A program made the position numbers and the translations under genes. This document shows, piece after piece, positions 8,461 to 16,575 of a DNA stretch of 38,098 bases. Location: positions 1-38,098 of the forward strand of contig CAYSQW010000034.1 of assembly GCA_964433135.1 (NCBI GenBank), read 5' to 3'. Source of the stretch: CAYSQW01 sp964433135 (GTDB taxonomy: Bacteria > Acidobacteriota > Aminicenantia > Aminicenantales > Aminicenantaceae). Numbering within the stretch: position 1 is the stretch's first letter; each line of letters begins with the position of its first letter. The notes beneath the pieces are model-generated. The model was not told where the DNA came from, did not search any database, and saw only the letters and a list, made by a program, of their open reading frames with translations.

Positions 8461-8685
8461 CTTTCTCCAGGGGGATTCATGCCGCCCGCCCCCTTACTTC
8501 TTCGACGATTATCCCCGACGGTACACGCTCATGCACGCGCTGTGCAGGGCCTTGCGGAAAGCTTATCCATACTTCCGCGAGATGTAAAAAGACGCTTACC
8601 AAACGGCCCGATGACAAGGGCCGGTTCATCAAGCGGCTTTCAACTTGAATTTATCCAAAGAGGAAGGTATAAAGATGAGTAAGAC
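8461..8685 (+). other. Intergenic stretch after the nuo operon, with a hairpin
   Basis: This 225 bp holds a perfect 6-bp stem, CGGCCC (8604-8609) and GGGCCG (8618-8623), with an 8-nt loop and no T-run after it. It could mark the operon end, but it is not a standard intrinsic terminator. Short open frames cross the stretch (8457-8648, starting as ATGA on the previous stop, and 8479-8682). Their composition is not convincingly coding and I do not call them genes. Confidence 0.3.
8645..8673 (+). promoter_or_regulatory. Candidate sigma-70 promoter for the DUF481 gene
   Basis: TTGAAT (8645-8650), a 17-bp spacer and TATAAA (8668-8673). The predicted start near 8680 leaves only about six bases before the ATG at 8686. 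A ribosome site, AGGAAGG (8661-8667), lies within the spacer and so would be present only on read-through transcripts. It is ideally spaced for an ATG at 8675 that opens a 4-codon frame ending on the 8686 ATG. Confidence 0.4.
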
Positions 8686-9495
8686 ATGAGACGCAAACGG
8701 ACGTGCTTTGAGAAGTATCTATTTCCGGTTTTCTTTCTGACGATCGGATTGATGCTTCCCACTTTAGCTTTTGCACGGGATGAAAACCGGGAAATCGAAA
8801 AAGCCGTAAAATACGAGTCAAAAACAAGTCTTTCGCTGGTTATGACGAAAGGAAATAATAAGGCGTTTTCCTTCAGTTTGGATACCGATCAGAATCTGGA
8901 ATTCCGTAAAAATCGGTTCAATTTAAAAGGACGTTTCATCGATTCAAGTTCGAATGGAGAGAAGACCGCGGAGATCTACTCTTCTCAGTTGAAATACGAT
9001 CGAAAAATCAGTCCACGAGCCTATCTTCTTGGTTTTGTTCGGTATGAAAGGAACAAACTCTCCGGCTATCTGTTCAGAATAGCACTCTCGGCGGGCGGCG
9101 GCATTTCCTGGGTCAAGAGCCCCAAACATCAGATCACATCCGAATTGGCTTTCGGTTGGAACAATGAACGGGAGAACCAGCTGAGCTTTTCCGTGACGGC
9201 CCCTTCACAAGTTTTGGAGCAAATCCTGTCTTCTTCTTTTCTTTCTTTCGTCATGACGCACAAATGGACGGGCAGGATCTCCGAATCGGCTCAAATCATT
9301 GTGCAGGAAATCCTGTTTTTAAATATTGAAGAACCGAAAGATTTTCGCCTCAATTCCTTTTACGAAATATCTTCCTCGATCAACCGGTATTTAGCCTTAA
9401 AAACCAGTGTTGAGATTATCTATGAACATCAACCCGTGGAGGGATATAAAAATACCGATATTTTTATCCTCAGCTCGGTGGTTTTATCGTTCTAG
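8686..9495 (+). CDS. DUF481-like outer-membrane beta-barrel protein
   Basis: A 269-residue exported protein. Residues 1-30 form a signal peptide (positive start RRKRTCFEKY, hydrophobic core, cleavage after LAFA). The rest is rich in alternating polar/hydrophobic strands with repeated aromatic residues and ends in Phe (VVLSF), as expected of an outer-membrane barrel. The spacing of strand motifs (SLSLVMTKGNNKAFSFSL, YDRKISPRAYLLGFVRYERN) matches the DUF481/YdiY 'salt-induced outer membrane protein' family. Function is unknown for the family. The start may be reached by re-initiation from a 4-codon frame at 8675. Confidence 0.7.
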   Translation: MRRKRTCFEKYLFPVFFLTIGLMLPTLAFARDENREIEKAVKYESKTSLSLVMTKGNNKAFSFSLDTDQNLEFRKNRFNLKGRFIDSSSNGEKTAEIYSSQLKYDRKISPRAYLLGFVRYERNKLSGYLFRIALSAGGGISWVKSPKHQITSELAFGWNNERENQLSFSVTAPSQVLEQILSSSFLSFVMTHKWTGRISESAQIIVQEILFLNIEEPKDFRLNSFYEISSSINRYLALKTSVEIIYEHQPVEGYKNTDIFILSSVVLSF

Positions 9496-9784
9496 TTCGT
9501 TCCGAAAGGTGAACTTCATTGCATGGAGCCCTCACGGAAAAGGTCAGCGCCTTCAAACCAAGCCGGGGAAACCGATCGGACGCCATTTGCGTATCTATAC
9601 ATATGACGTCGCTTGAAAAACAGCGAATCGATCATGATTGATCGAAGCGGTTTGTCACCCGGACGGATATTTTCTATAATAGGGCCGTTTTGGGATAAAT
9701 CGAGCGCTGTGTTTGACCATGCATCACGCTCCCGCCGTCATCACCGACCGGGAGGAACGGAATCCCGGCAGCTAGAGGAAAGAG
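9496..9784 (+). other. Intergenic stretch with a promoter and leader hairpin
   Basis: This 289 bp separates the DUF481 gene from the small membrane protein. It contains a strong sigma-70 promoter (listed separately). In the resulting leader of about 100 nt there is a hairpin, CCGGGA (9748-9753) with TCCCGG (9763-9768), just upstream of the ribosome site AGAGGAAAG. I see no gene in it. Confidence 0.4.
9652..9680 (+). promoter_or_regulatory. Sigma-70 promoter, near consensus
   Basis: TTGTCA (9652-9657), a 17-bp spacer and a perfect TATAAT (9675-9680). It predicts a transcript start near 9687 and a leader of roughly 100 nt to the gene at 9785. This is one of the best promoter matches in the window and may also serve the M1 peptidase genes downstream. 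Confidence 0.65.
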
Positions 9785-10267
9785 ATGTTGTCTGAAAGAA
9801 AAGCACATAGGTTTGCCAACCTGATTTATATTGCATTTTTCGTATCACTCCTGATTTTGTTTATCATGGGGCAGGTTTTGGCGAAGAACCTCGATTTGCG
9901 GGAATCGACTGACTTTAATATTCCGGGATGGGAGCTTCGCTATCTTTTTTATGGGTTATCGGTTGCCGTTATCATCCTCATTCGTCATTTGAAAGTATTT
10001 CTTTTCAATCGAGCAAAAAACAAGGATACCGAAGAATGCCTGAATCGAACGATCTGCGCCGTCATGACAACCGCATCTTTATGTGAAATCCCCGCGCTGC
10101 TGGGGTTATTCAATCTGTTGACGGGCGGTCTCAAGCAGGATTTCTTACTTTTGCTGGGGCTTTCGCTGCTGCTGCTGACTATGCATTACCCGAGGCCGTC
10201 AATTTTCGAAGATTGCTCCCGGCACCATGCGGCAAGCGCTGCTCTGCATGACGTTTCAGCGGAATGA
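9785..10267 (+). CDS. Small four-helix membrane protein of unknown function
   Basis: A 160-residue protein I do not recognise. Four hydrophobic segments are clear: about residues 10-34, 51-77, 90-113 and 117-137. A basic loop (FNRAKNKDTEECLNR) lies between helices 2 and 3 and a polar tail after helix 4. The ribosome site AGAGGAAAG is well placed before the ATG. It lies 90 bp upstream of the M1 peptidase and may share its transcript. No catalytic motif is visible. Confidence 0.65.
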   Translation: MLSERKAHRFANLIYIAFFVSLLILFIMGQVLAKNLDLRESTDFNIPGWELRYLFYGLSVAVIILIRHLKVFLFNRAKNKDTEECLNRTICAVMTTASLCEIPALLGLFNLLTGGLKQDFLLLLGLSLLLLTMHYPRPSIFEDCSRHHAASAALHDVSAE

Positions 10268-10357
10268 TGTACGGAGCGGAAGATCGTTTGACATCCGCAT
10301 GTCTCGAAGAGCGAAAAAGAAGGAACTATAAATACGCCGTTATACAAGGAGGGAGTA

Positions 10358-12448
10358 ATGGAAGCAAAGCGGTTTTTGAGCCTTTTCGTCATTGCATGGA
10401 TTCTTGTTTCAGCCTCGGCCGCGTGGCTTAGGGCCCAGGAAAAATCTCCTGATCTCACTTATGAAATATGGGTGGATCTGGATGATCAGAATAAGATGCT
10501 TTCCGGTAAGGAAGAAATCATATGGCGCAATACCACACAGGACGACGTCGGAGACATGTGGTTTCACCTCTACTTTAACGCTTTCAAAAACAAGAAGAGC
10601 ACCATGCTTCAGGAAAAACCAGGTCTGAGCGTCCGTGAAGGAACATGGGGATGGATCGATGTCACGACGATACAGCTGGCGGATGGCACCGACCTGAGTT
10701 CCAGTATGGAATTCATGCGCGAAGACAAGCCAAAGCATCCGGAAGATCAGACCGTGATGAGGATTCTATTTCCGGAACCCGTGAAGCCGGGGGAAGCGGT
10801 TCACTTGCAGCTCACCTTCCTATCCAAGATTCCAAGGACCATCGAGCGTTCAGGCTATTACCAAAGTTCGTACTTTATCGCCCAGTGGTTCCCTAAACCC
10901 GGCGTTTACGAAGAGGGCGTCGGCTGGAACTGTCATGAGTATCATGATCACAGCGAATTTTATGCGGATTTCGCTCACTTCACCGTTCATATCACCGTTC
11001 CTGAAAATTTCGTCGTGGGATCTTCGGGAAAAGAGTTGAAAGTGGTTTCAGACCCTGAATCGAAAACCGCAACCCATACGTATCAGCAAAATAAGATACA
11101 TGATTTTGCATGGATGACCGCTCCTCACTACCTCAAGATCGAAAGGGATTTCAAGGCGGTCGATCAAGTTTCCGTGGAGGAATATGAGGAGGTCGCTCGA
11201 GCACTGCAGCTTCCGGTTGAAGAGATAAAGTTGCCGAATGTGAAGATGTTTCTTTTGATCGCGCCGGAACATGAGAAACAGATCGATCGTCATTTCAAGG
11301 CACTGGAAGCCGCCTTGAAGTATTACGGACTCTGGTACGGCCCCTACCCCTACGAGACCATCACCATGGTAGACCCTCCCTTTCGTACCGGCAGCGGGGG
11401 CATGGAATATCCTACCTTTTTCACGGGCGGGACATCGATTCTGGCTTCCCATGATGTTCTTTCGCCCGAAGGCGTCATCATTCATGAGTTCGGCCACGGT
11501 TATTGGTACGGAATGGTCGCCAACAATGAATTCGAGGAAGCGTGGCTGGATGAAGGCATAAATACATATTCCACTGGAAAAGTGGCCGCGGCTGCCTATG
11601 GTCCGGGCGAAATTCCTCTCGGGATCAATCGGATTCCTCTCAACGGGCTTTTCAAGCTTCCTCGTTATTACGACTATCATTTAAACCGGATAGCCGGATT
11701 GATGGTGGTCAAAATGGACCCGATCACAACCTACTCATGGCAATTTTACAACTCCATGAGCTATGGCGGCAATGTTTATATGCGGGCGGCAACATGTCTG
11801 GAAACCCTGGAGCGCCTGGTAGGCAACGACACCATGCTGCGCATACTGAGGCGATTTCAAATGCGTTATCGTTTTCGCCATCCTAAAACTCAGGATTTCA
11901 TCGATGTCGTTAACGAAATCACGCAGCGTGATTTCAATTGGTTTTTTGAGGAGTTCTTTTTCGGTACTCATGATTTCGATTATTCCGTCAGCTCTTTGAC
12001 TTCCACGAATAAGAAAAAGCATTTCAGGGGCGTTTATGACGTTTCCGGAGAAAAAGAAGAGCTCACGAAAGAAAATATCTCCGAATTAAAAGATCGGGAA
12101 AAAGAAACGCAAACCGATGATATTTTCGTTACCACGGTTAAAGTCAGGCGACTTGGCGAAGCACGCGTCGGCGGGGATATCCCCGTCGAATTGAAGGTCG
12201 TATTCGAAGACGAAAGCGAAGAACACCGCTATTGGAAAGGGCAGGGAAGATGGAAGAGCTTCACTTTTGAAAAACCGGTGAAAGCACGATACGCTCAGAT
12301 AGATCCGGATACCGCATGGCTGCTGGATTCGAACATATCCAACAACAGCTGCAAGCTGAAACGATCCTGCCGGGGAGTATTCAAATTCGCATCACAGCTG
12401 ATATTCTTCATTCAGAACGGAATACACCTGTTCACGGGTTTAATTTGA
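10358..12448 (+). CDS. Exported M1-family (gluzincin) metallopeptidase
   Basis: A 696-residue zinc aminopeptidase-type enzyme. A signal peptide spans residues 1-26 (cut near LRAQ). The zinc site is HEFGH at 376-380 with the third ligand Glu399, exactly the HEXXH-x18-E spacing of family M1. The upstream substrate-anchoring motif is GSGGMEYP, a variant of GAMEN. A beta-rich N-terminal domain precedes it and the usual helical C-terminal domain follows. The ribosome site AAGGAGGG is strong. The export signal places it in the periplasm or outside, unlike cytosolic PepN. The tail (after about residue 660) is hydrophobic and could tether it to a membrane. The next gene starts 15 bp downstream, so they form a pair. 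Confidence 0.9.
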   Translation: MEAKRFLSLFVIAWILVSASAAWLRAQEKSPDLTYEIWVDLDDQNKMLSGKEEIIWRNTTQDDVGDMWFHLYFNAFKNKKSTMLQEKPGLSVREGTWGWIDVTTIQLADGTDLSSSMEFMREDKPKHPEDQTVMRILFPEPVKPGEAVHLQLTFLSKIPRTIERSGYYQSSYFIAQWFPKPGVYEEGVGWNCHEYHDHSEFYADFAHFTVHITVPENFVVGSSGKELKVVSDPESKTATHTYQQNKIHDFAWMTAPHYLKIERDFKAVDQVSVEEYEEVARALQLPVEEIKLPNVKMFLLIAPEHEKQIDRHFKALEAALKYYGLWYGPYPYETITMVDPPFRTGSGGMEYPTFFTGGTSILASHDVLSPEGVIIHEFGHGYWYGMVANNEFEEAWLDEGINTYSTGKVAAAAYGPGEIPLGINRIPLNGLFKLPRYYDYHLNRIAGLMVVKMDPITTYSWQFYNSMSYGGNVYMRAATCLETLERLVGNDTMLRILRRFQMRYRFRHPKTQDFIDVVNEITQRDFNWFFEEFFFGTHDFDYSVSSLTSTNKKKHFRGVYDVSGEKEELTKENISELKDREKETQTDDIFVTTVKVRRLGEARVGGDIPVELKVVFEDESEEHRYWKGQGRWKSFTFEKPVKARYAQIDPDTAWLLDSNISNNSCKLKRSCRGVFKFASQLIFFIQNGIHLFTGLI

Positions 12449-12463
12449 AGAAAGGAGGAAACA

Positions 12464-13339
12464 ATGACCATCGCCAGACTGTTTAAAAGAAGCGTGAATA
12501 CAACACTGACCAAATCCCGCATGGCGGTTTACTTGTGGTTGTTTAATGTCATATTCGGTCTTTTGATCGCAGCTCCTTTCTGTTTCATGATAAGAAATGA
12601 AGCGTCGCGCTCTTTGATGGGAGATCGCTTGATCCGCGGAATAGACTTTAATTTCTTGGGAGATCTCATCACGAAATATTCGGATTCGGGTGCTCTTTTA
12701 TCCGGGGGGATCATCATGCCGATCTTCCTTTTCATCCTGCTGTCGTTGTTTTTCAACGGAGGGATCATCGGGCGTCTTTTCGCCGAAACGGAGAAACCGA
12801 ATCTCAAGGATTTTCTCTCGGACGGTGCGCGTTACTATTTTAGATTTTTTAGGGTTTTCATCATATCCTTGTTCGTGTACGGACTGGTTTTTGGTTTGCT
12901 TTTTAGAATGATCGGCAGCATATTCGAGGCCTGGACCAAAAACGCCGTCTCGGAATGGCCGCTGATTTGGGCGGCCAATCTAAAATTCATAATCCTCCTG
13001 CTGCTTTTTTCCATCATCCGCATGTTCTTCGATTATGTCCGCATACGACTGGTTGCGGAGGACAGCAAGAAAACCATACGCGCCACCTTTCTGACCTTCG
13101 GGTTTGTTTTCAAGCGATTTTTTAAGACTTGGGCTCTTTATATCACGGCCGCAGCCGTCACTTTGAGCTTCGGGGTCATATATCTGCTGGGAGTAAAAAT
13201 CATACCGAATTCCGGAATTCTCTTCATCGTGCTTCTGCTCTGGCAGCAGTTCTATGTCATCTCGAAAATGTGGACCAAGATCTTGTTCTTTTCCGGAGAG
13301 TACCATCTCTTCAAACAGGTGGAGAATTCGGCGGTGTGA
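12464..13339 (+). CDS. Six-helix membrane protein paired with the M1 peptidase
   Basis: A 291-residue integral membrane protein with no family I can name. Hydrophobic segments lie at about residues 24-45, 78-103, 128-150, 166-190, 220-246 and 249-270, with basic loops between. AAAGGAGG precedes the ATG, 15 bp after the M1 peptidase stop, so co-expression is likely. Its stop codon lies within the left arm of repeat copy A. It may be a membrane partner of the peptidase, but this rests only on adjacency. Confidence 0.7.
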   Translation: MTIARLFKRSVNTTLTKSRMAVYLWLFNVIFGLLIAAPFCFMIRNEASRSLMGDRLIRGIDFNFLGDLITKYSDSGALLSGGIIMPIFLFILLSLFFNGGIIGRLFAETEKPNLKDFLSDGARYYFRFFRVFIISLFVYGLVFGLLFRMIGSIFEAWTKNAVSEWPLIWAANLKFIILLLLFSIIRMFFDYVRIRLVAEDSKKTIRATFLTFGFVFKRFFKTWALYITAAAVTLSFGVIYLLGVKIIPNSGILFIVLLLWQQFYVISKMWTKILFFSGEYHLFKQVENSAV

Positions 13340-13507
13340 GGTCGTCGTTTAGATGGGATTTTAAACGCCTTAAAATTACGATTTTCTTGGCGTCTGCGTA
13401 ACTCGCTCCTTCGGAGCTCAGACATACTCGACGGCCTCCTTCGAAGGCTTCCCAATAAAGCCGTAATTTTCAGGCTAAATCCCATATGGCACTCCTCACC
13501 TCACACC
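13331..13507. repeat. Dispersed imperfect-palindromic element, copy A
   Basis: Nested inverted repeats fold this 177 bp into one long stem. The outermost arms are GGTGTGAGG (13333-13341) and CCTCACACC (13499-13507). Next come ATGGGATTT (13353-13361) with AAATCCCAT (13477-13485), then GCCT (13367-13370) with AGGC (13472-13475), then AAAATTACG (13372-13380) with CGTAATTTT (13462-13470). At the tip are small hairpins, including GCTCC-TTC-GGAGC (13405-13417) and the palindrome CCTTCGAAGG (13438-13447). A related copy lies inverted at 36383-36564. The left arm contains the stop codon of the preceding gene. Confidence 0.75.
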
Positions 13508-13710
13508 CCCTTAAGGGCTTGGTGCTTATTTACGTCTATCTACTGGCAGGATTTTGCCTGAAAATACCTTAATACCGGGGTGGGCGGGTCGGCCTCGTAT
13601 GGCACTCCTCATCTCACACCGCCTAATGCTGGATATGGTGCTGAAAGATGTCTGTTTGCAGATATGATCTTCACCTTAATACCATGGCGGGTGGGTCGGC
13701 TGCAGAGCGG
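13486..13710 (+). repeat. Degenerate tandem duplication next to repeat copy A
   Basis: Two units of about 110 bp follow each other. Both open with ATGGCACTCCTCA (13487 and 13600) followed by CTCACACC. Both later carry ACCTTAATACC (13566 and 13673) followed by a G-rich GGGTGGGTCGGC-like run. The second unit's right arm, CTCACACCGCC (13612-13622), can also pair perfectly with GGCGGTGTGAG at 13330-13340. No gene is visible between 13340 and 13798 apart from this. Confidence 0.65.
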
Positions 13711-13798
13711 TTTCTCAGGGAAGCGCCCTCGTCGTGGACAGCGCCCATCAAACCTGATAAACTTTATTATCACCAATATTTCGAGAAAGGAGCAACCC

Positions 13799-15199
13799 GT
13801 GAAAATAGGATTTTATGGAGCGGCCCAGCAGGTGACCGGATCCTGCTATCTTTTAGAGGAAAACGGACTAAGAATACTGGTGGATTGCGGATTATATCAG
13901 GAAAGGGATTTTCTCAGCCGTAACTGGGAGCCGTTTCCGTTCTCACCTCAAACCATCGACTATCTTCTGCTCAGTCATGTTCATATCGATCACGGCGGCT
14001 TGATTCCGAAGCTCGTGCGGGAAGGCTTCCGAGGAAATATCCTGGCTACGCTTCCTTCTCAGGATATGCTCCCGATCGTCCTCCTGGATTCGGCCCGCAT
14101 CCACGAAGAAGACGCGGCTTACAAGAAAAAGCGGCACAAGAAAGAAGGCCGTCGGGGGCCTCATCCCGAAATACCGCTTTACACGGTCGAGGATGCGGAA
14201 AAATCATTAGACCAGGTGGAAAGCATTCCATATAACAGCAAAACCGAATTGAACCGAAATGTTTCCGTCTGCTTTCATGACGCCGGGCATATTCTCGGTT
14301 CGGCCATGCTGGAAATCAAATGGAATACAAACGGTTCCGAACGGACCATCCTGTTTTCGGGGGATATGGGGCAGAACGATAAACCTCTGATCAAAGATCC
14401 CACAATGTTCGAACGTGCGGATTATGTCGTCATGGAAACGACCTACGGCGACCGCGTTCATGAAGATCCCGCCGACGTCGAAGAAATGCTTTGTCGCTTT
14501 ATCAATGAAACGATCGAAGCGGGCGGAAACATCCTCATTCCCACATTCGCCATCGAGCGAGCTCAAGAGCTTCTCTATCATCTGAGCCTCCTGTCCCGCC
14601 AGGACCGAATTCCTTATCTTATGATGTTTCTGGACAGTCCTATGGCGGTCAATATCACCGACGTGTTTCGCAGGAACCTGAGCGTCATGGACAAGGAAAC
14701 AAAGGAACTTTTCCGCGACGGAAAATCTCCCTTCCAATTCCCCGGACTTCGTCTGGTGCGCGCTGTGGAGGAATCTAAAGCCATCAATACCATTAAAGGC
14801 TCATGCATCGTGATGGCGGGATCGGGTATGTGTACCGGAGGTCGTATCAAACATCACCTGGTTAAGAATATCTCAAGACCGGAATCAACCCTGCTTTTCG
14901 TGGGATATCAAGCCAAGGGAACTTTAGGCCGGCTTCTGATCGAAGGGAAAAATCCGGTTCGTATTCTCGGTAAAAACCATGACGTTCGTGCACGAATCGA
15001 ACAAATCCACGGTTTCTCAGCTCATGCTGATAAGCTCGGCCTGATGCGTTGGGTTACCCATCTCAAAAACGAACCGCGGCGTATATTCCTGACCCACGGC
15101 GAAAGAGAAGGCGCCTTCAGCTTCGCCGAAGAAATCAAACGAACAAAAAATTGGAAGACTCACGTACCCGAGTATATGGAAGAAGTGGATCTGGGCTAG
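13799..15199 (+). CDS. Beta-CASP metallo-beta-lactamase RNA-processing hydrolase
   Basis: A 466-residue protein of the CPSF73/Ysh1-like bacterial group, likely an RNA endo/exonuclease in the cytoplasm. Motif 2 is SHVHIDHGG (His60, His62, Asp64, His65). Other MBL motifs are DAGHILGSAML and SGDMGQ. The beta-CASP part shows METTYGDRVH, PTFAIERAQE, the loop GSGMCTGGRIKHHL, GFSAHADK and LTHGERE. I start it at GTG 13799, preceded by AAAGGAG. The open frame extends upstream to 13580, but that part is repeat sequence and the homologous protein begins MKIGFYGAAQQVTGSCY. It converges on the kinase gene with a gap of only 20 bp. Confidence 0.92.
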   Translation: MKIGFYGAAQQVTGSCYLLEENGLRILVDCGLYQERDFLSRNWEPFPFSPQTIDYLLLSHVHIDHGGLIPKLVREGFRGNILATLPSQDMLPIVLLDSARIHEEDAAYKKKRHKKEGRRGPHPEIPLYTVEDAEKSLDQVESIPYNSKTELNRNVSVCFHDAGHILGSAMLEIKWNTNGSERTILFSGDMGQNDKPLIKDPTMFERADYVVMETTYGDRVHEDPADVEEMLCRFINETIEAGGNILIPTFAIERAQELLYHLSLLSRQDRIPYLMMFLDSPMAVNITDVFRRNLSVMDKETKELFRDGKSPFQFPGLRLVRAVEESKAINTIKGSCIVMAGSGMCTGGRIKHHLVKNISRPESTLLFVGYQAKGTLGRLLIEGKNPVRILGKNHDVRARIEQIHGFSAHADKLGLMRWVTHLKNEPRRIFLTHGEREGAFSFAEEIKRTKNWKTHVPEYMEEVDLG

Positions 15200-15219
15200 C
15201 GGAGGCATATATTCAGCTC

Positions 15220-16575
15220 TCAGAACTTCAGACTGAACACCGTTTCGCCGTATATGCCGGATTGAGCGCTGATCGAACCTTTGTGCAAACGCATGATTTG
15301 TCGTGAAAGACTCAATCCGATTCCCGATCCTCCGGTTTTGGTCGAATAGAATGGAATGAAGATCTTCTCCAGATCCTCGGGGGGGATTCCCGGTCCGTTA
15401 TCGCAAACCTGAATGATGATCCGGCCCATTTCATCCAGGAATGCTTTCAATGCGATGACTCCGTTGGTCCGGGATTCAACCGCCTGCAAGGCATTGAGCA
15501 ATAGATTGATCAAGACCTGCTCAATCAATTCCGGATCCGCGGTCAAAACAAGATCCGCCGGCTGAATGGAATATCGAAAAGACGAGCCGCAGCTCTTCAT
15601 ATTGCTCTGCATGAGTTTTTCTACCCGTGTGAAAAGCTCGGCCAGGGGAAAAACCTTGAAAGTGGGTTTCGGAATCAACGTCAGGTTTCGATAGGCGTCG
15701 ACGAAATGCATCAAGCCCTGGCTTCGTTTCTGGATCGTATCAAGGGCCTGCTGTACATCCGAGAGGGTTTCCATACCCTGTTTTTCATCTTTTCCCAACC
15801 TGAAACCTTTCTTTTTGATGATCTCATGAACCGTCGATGCCAGAGAAGATATCGGAGTTATGGAATTCATGATTTCATGTGTCAGCACTCGGATAAGTTT
15901 TTGCCAGGCATCTATTTCCTGTTCTTCCAATTCACTTCGAATATTCTGTACGGATACCAGCTTGTAATTTTCCCCCCTGAGCTTGAACTCACTGGCGAAG
16001 AGTGAAAGGTGGAGCAGTTCATTTCGATCCTGAACTTTTACGAGCGCTGTTTCGCGTGAGCGCAGTTTCAACAATGTTTTTACCAGTTTTGGACTCAAAG
16101 ATTCCAGGGCTCTCACATTTTTGAGACGGGGAACCTTGAACAGCTTTTTCGCCGCCGTATTGATCAGCTGCACTTCGCCCTCGGAACCGATGGCCAGCAA
16201 TCCGACACCGATATGCTGTACAACGGTTTGGAGATAATGATAGTGCTCCTCTTTTTCCGCCCGCGTTTTACGAAAAGCATTGATGACGTCTGTAAAGGCG
16301 GCCCGCAGCTCTCCAAACGATTTCCCTTCATGCTTGTCTTTGAAAGTTTGCGCAAAATCTTCGTACTTGATGGATTGAAAAAATCGGGCCAGTTCGCGGT
16401 TGGTTTTTTCTACGTAATGTATCAGTGAATAGATCAGGTAGAGTCCGAATAATCCGGTAATGGAGAGCGCAGCGAACAACTGGGTTCGTGCCGCAAGATA
16501 TATGAAAAGCACAACGGTAAGGGCCAGAGCCAAGACCCGGAAGATCACATTGATTCGGAAACGATTAAAGCCCAT
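15220..16575 (-). CDS. Membrane histidine kinase (NtrY/AtoS-like)
   Basis: Sensor kinase of 451 residues. Two transmembrane helices lie near the N-terminus (about 8-28 and 32-53) with almost no loop between them, so there is no large periplasmic sensor. A PAS-like region follows (about 112-215). The H-box is LTHEIMNSITP with the phospho-acceptor His233. The N-box Asn is at 361, DNGPGIP at 392-398 and GSGIGL at 416-421. The ATG at 16575 overlaps the regulator's stop by 11 bp, so the regulator is translated first and coupled. The signal is presumably sensed in or near the membrane, consistent with control of an envelope efflux system. Confidence 0.92.
   Translation of the reverse strand: MGFNRFRINVIFRVLALALTVVLFIYLAARTQLFAALSITGLFGLYLIYSLIHYVEKTNRELARFFQSIKYEDFAQTFKDKHEGKSFGELRAAFTDVINAFRKTRAEKEEHYHYLQTVVQHIGVGLLAIGSEGEVQLINTAAKKLFKVPRLKNVRALESLSPKLVKTLLKLRSRETALVKVQDRNELLHLSLFASEFKLRGENYKLVSVQNIRSELEEQEIDAWQKLIRVLTHEIMNSITPISSLASTVHEIIKKKGFRLGKDEKQGMETLSDVQQALDTIQKRSQGLMHFVDAYRNLTLIPKPTFKVFPLAELFTRVEKLMQSNMKSCGSSFRYSIQPADLVLTADPELIEQVLINLLLNALQAVESRTNGVIALKAFLDEMGRIIIQVCDNGPGIPPEDLEKIFIPFYSTKTGGSGIGLSLSRQIMRLHKGSISAQSGIYGETVFSLKF

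Noticed and set aside
8457..8682. Two short open frames after the MBL-fold gene (8457-8648 and 8479-8682), one starting as ATGA on its stop
   Set aside because: No recognisable family, odd composition, and they overlap each other in different frames. The hairpin at 8604-8623 runs through both.
13580..13798. 73-residue N-terminal extension of the beta-CASP hydrolase
   Set aside because: It reads through tandem repeat sequence. The family N-terminus and the AAAGGAG ribosome site place the start at GTG 13799.
13340..13798. CRISPR array in the repeat-rich gap
   Set aside because: The repeats are two degenerate units of about 110 bp and inverted arms, not short regular repeats with unique spacers, and no cas genes are near.
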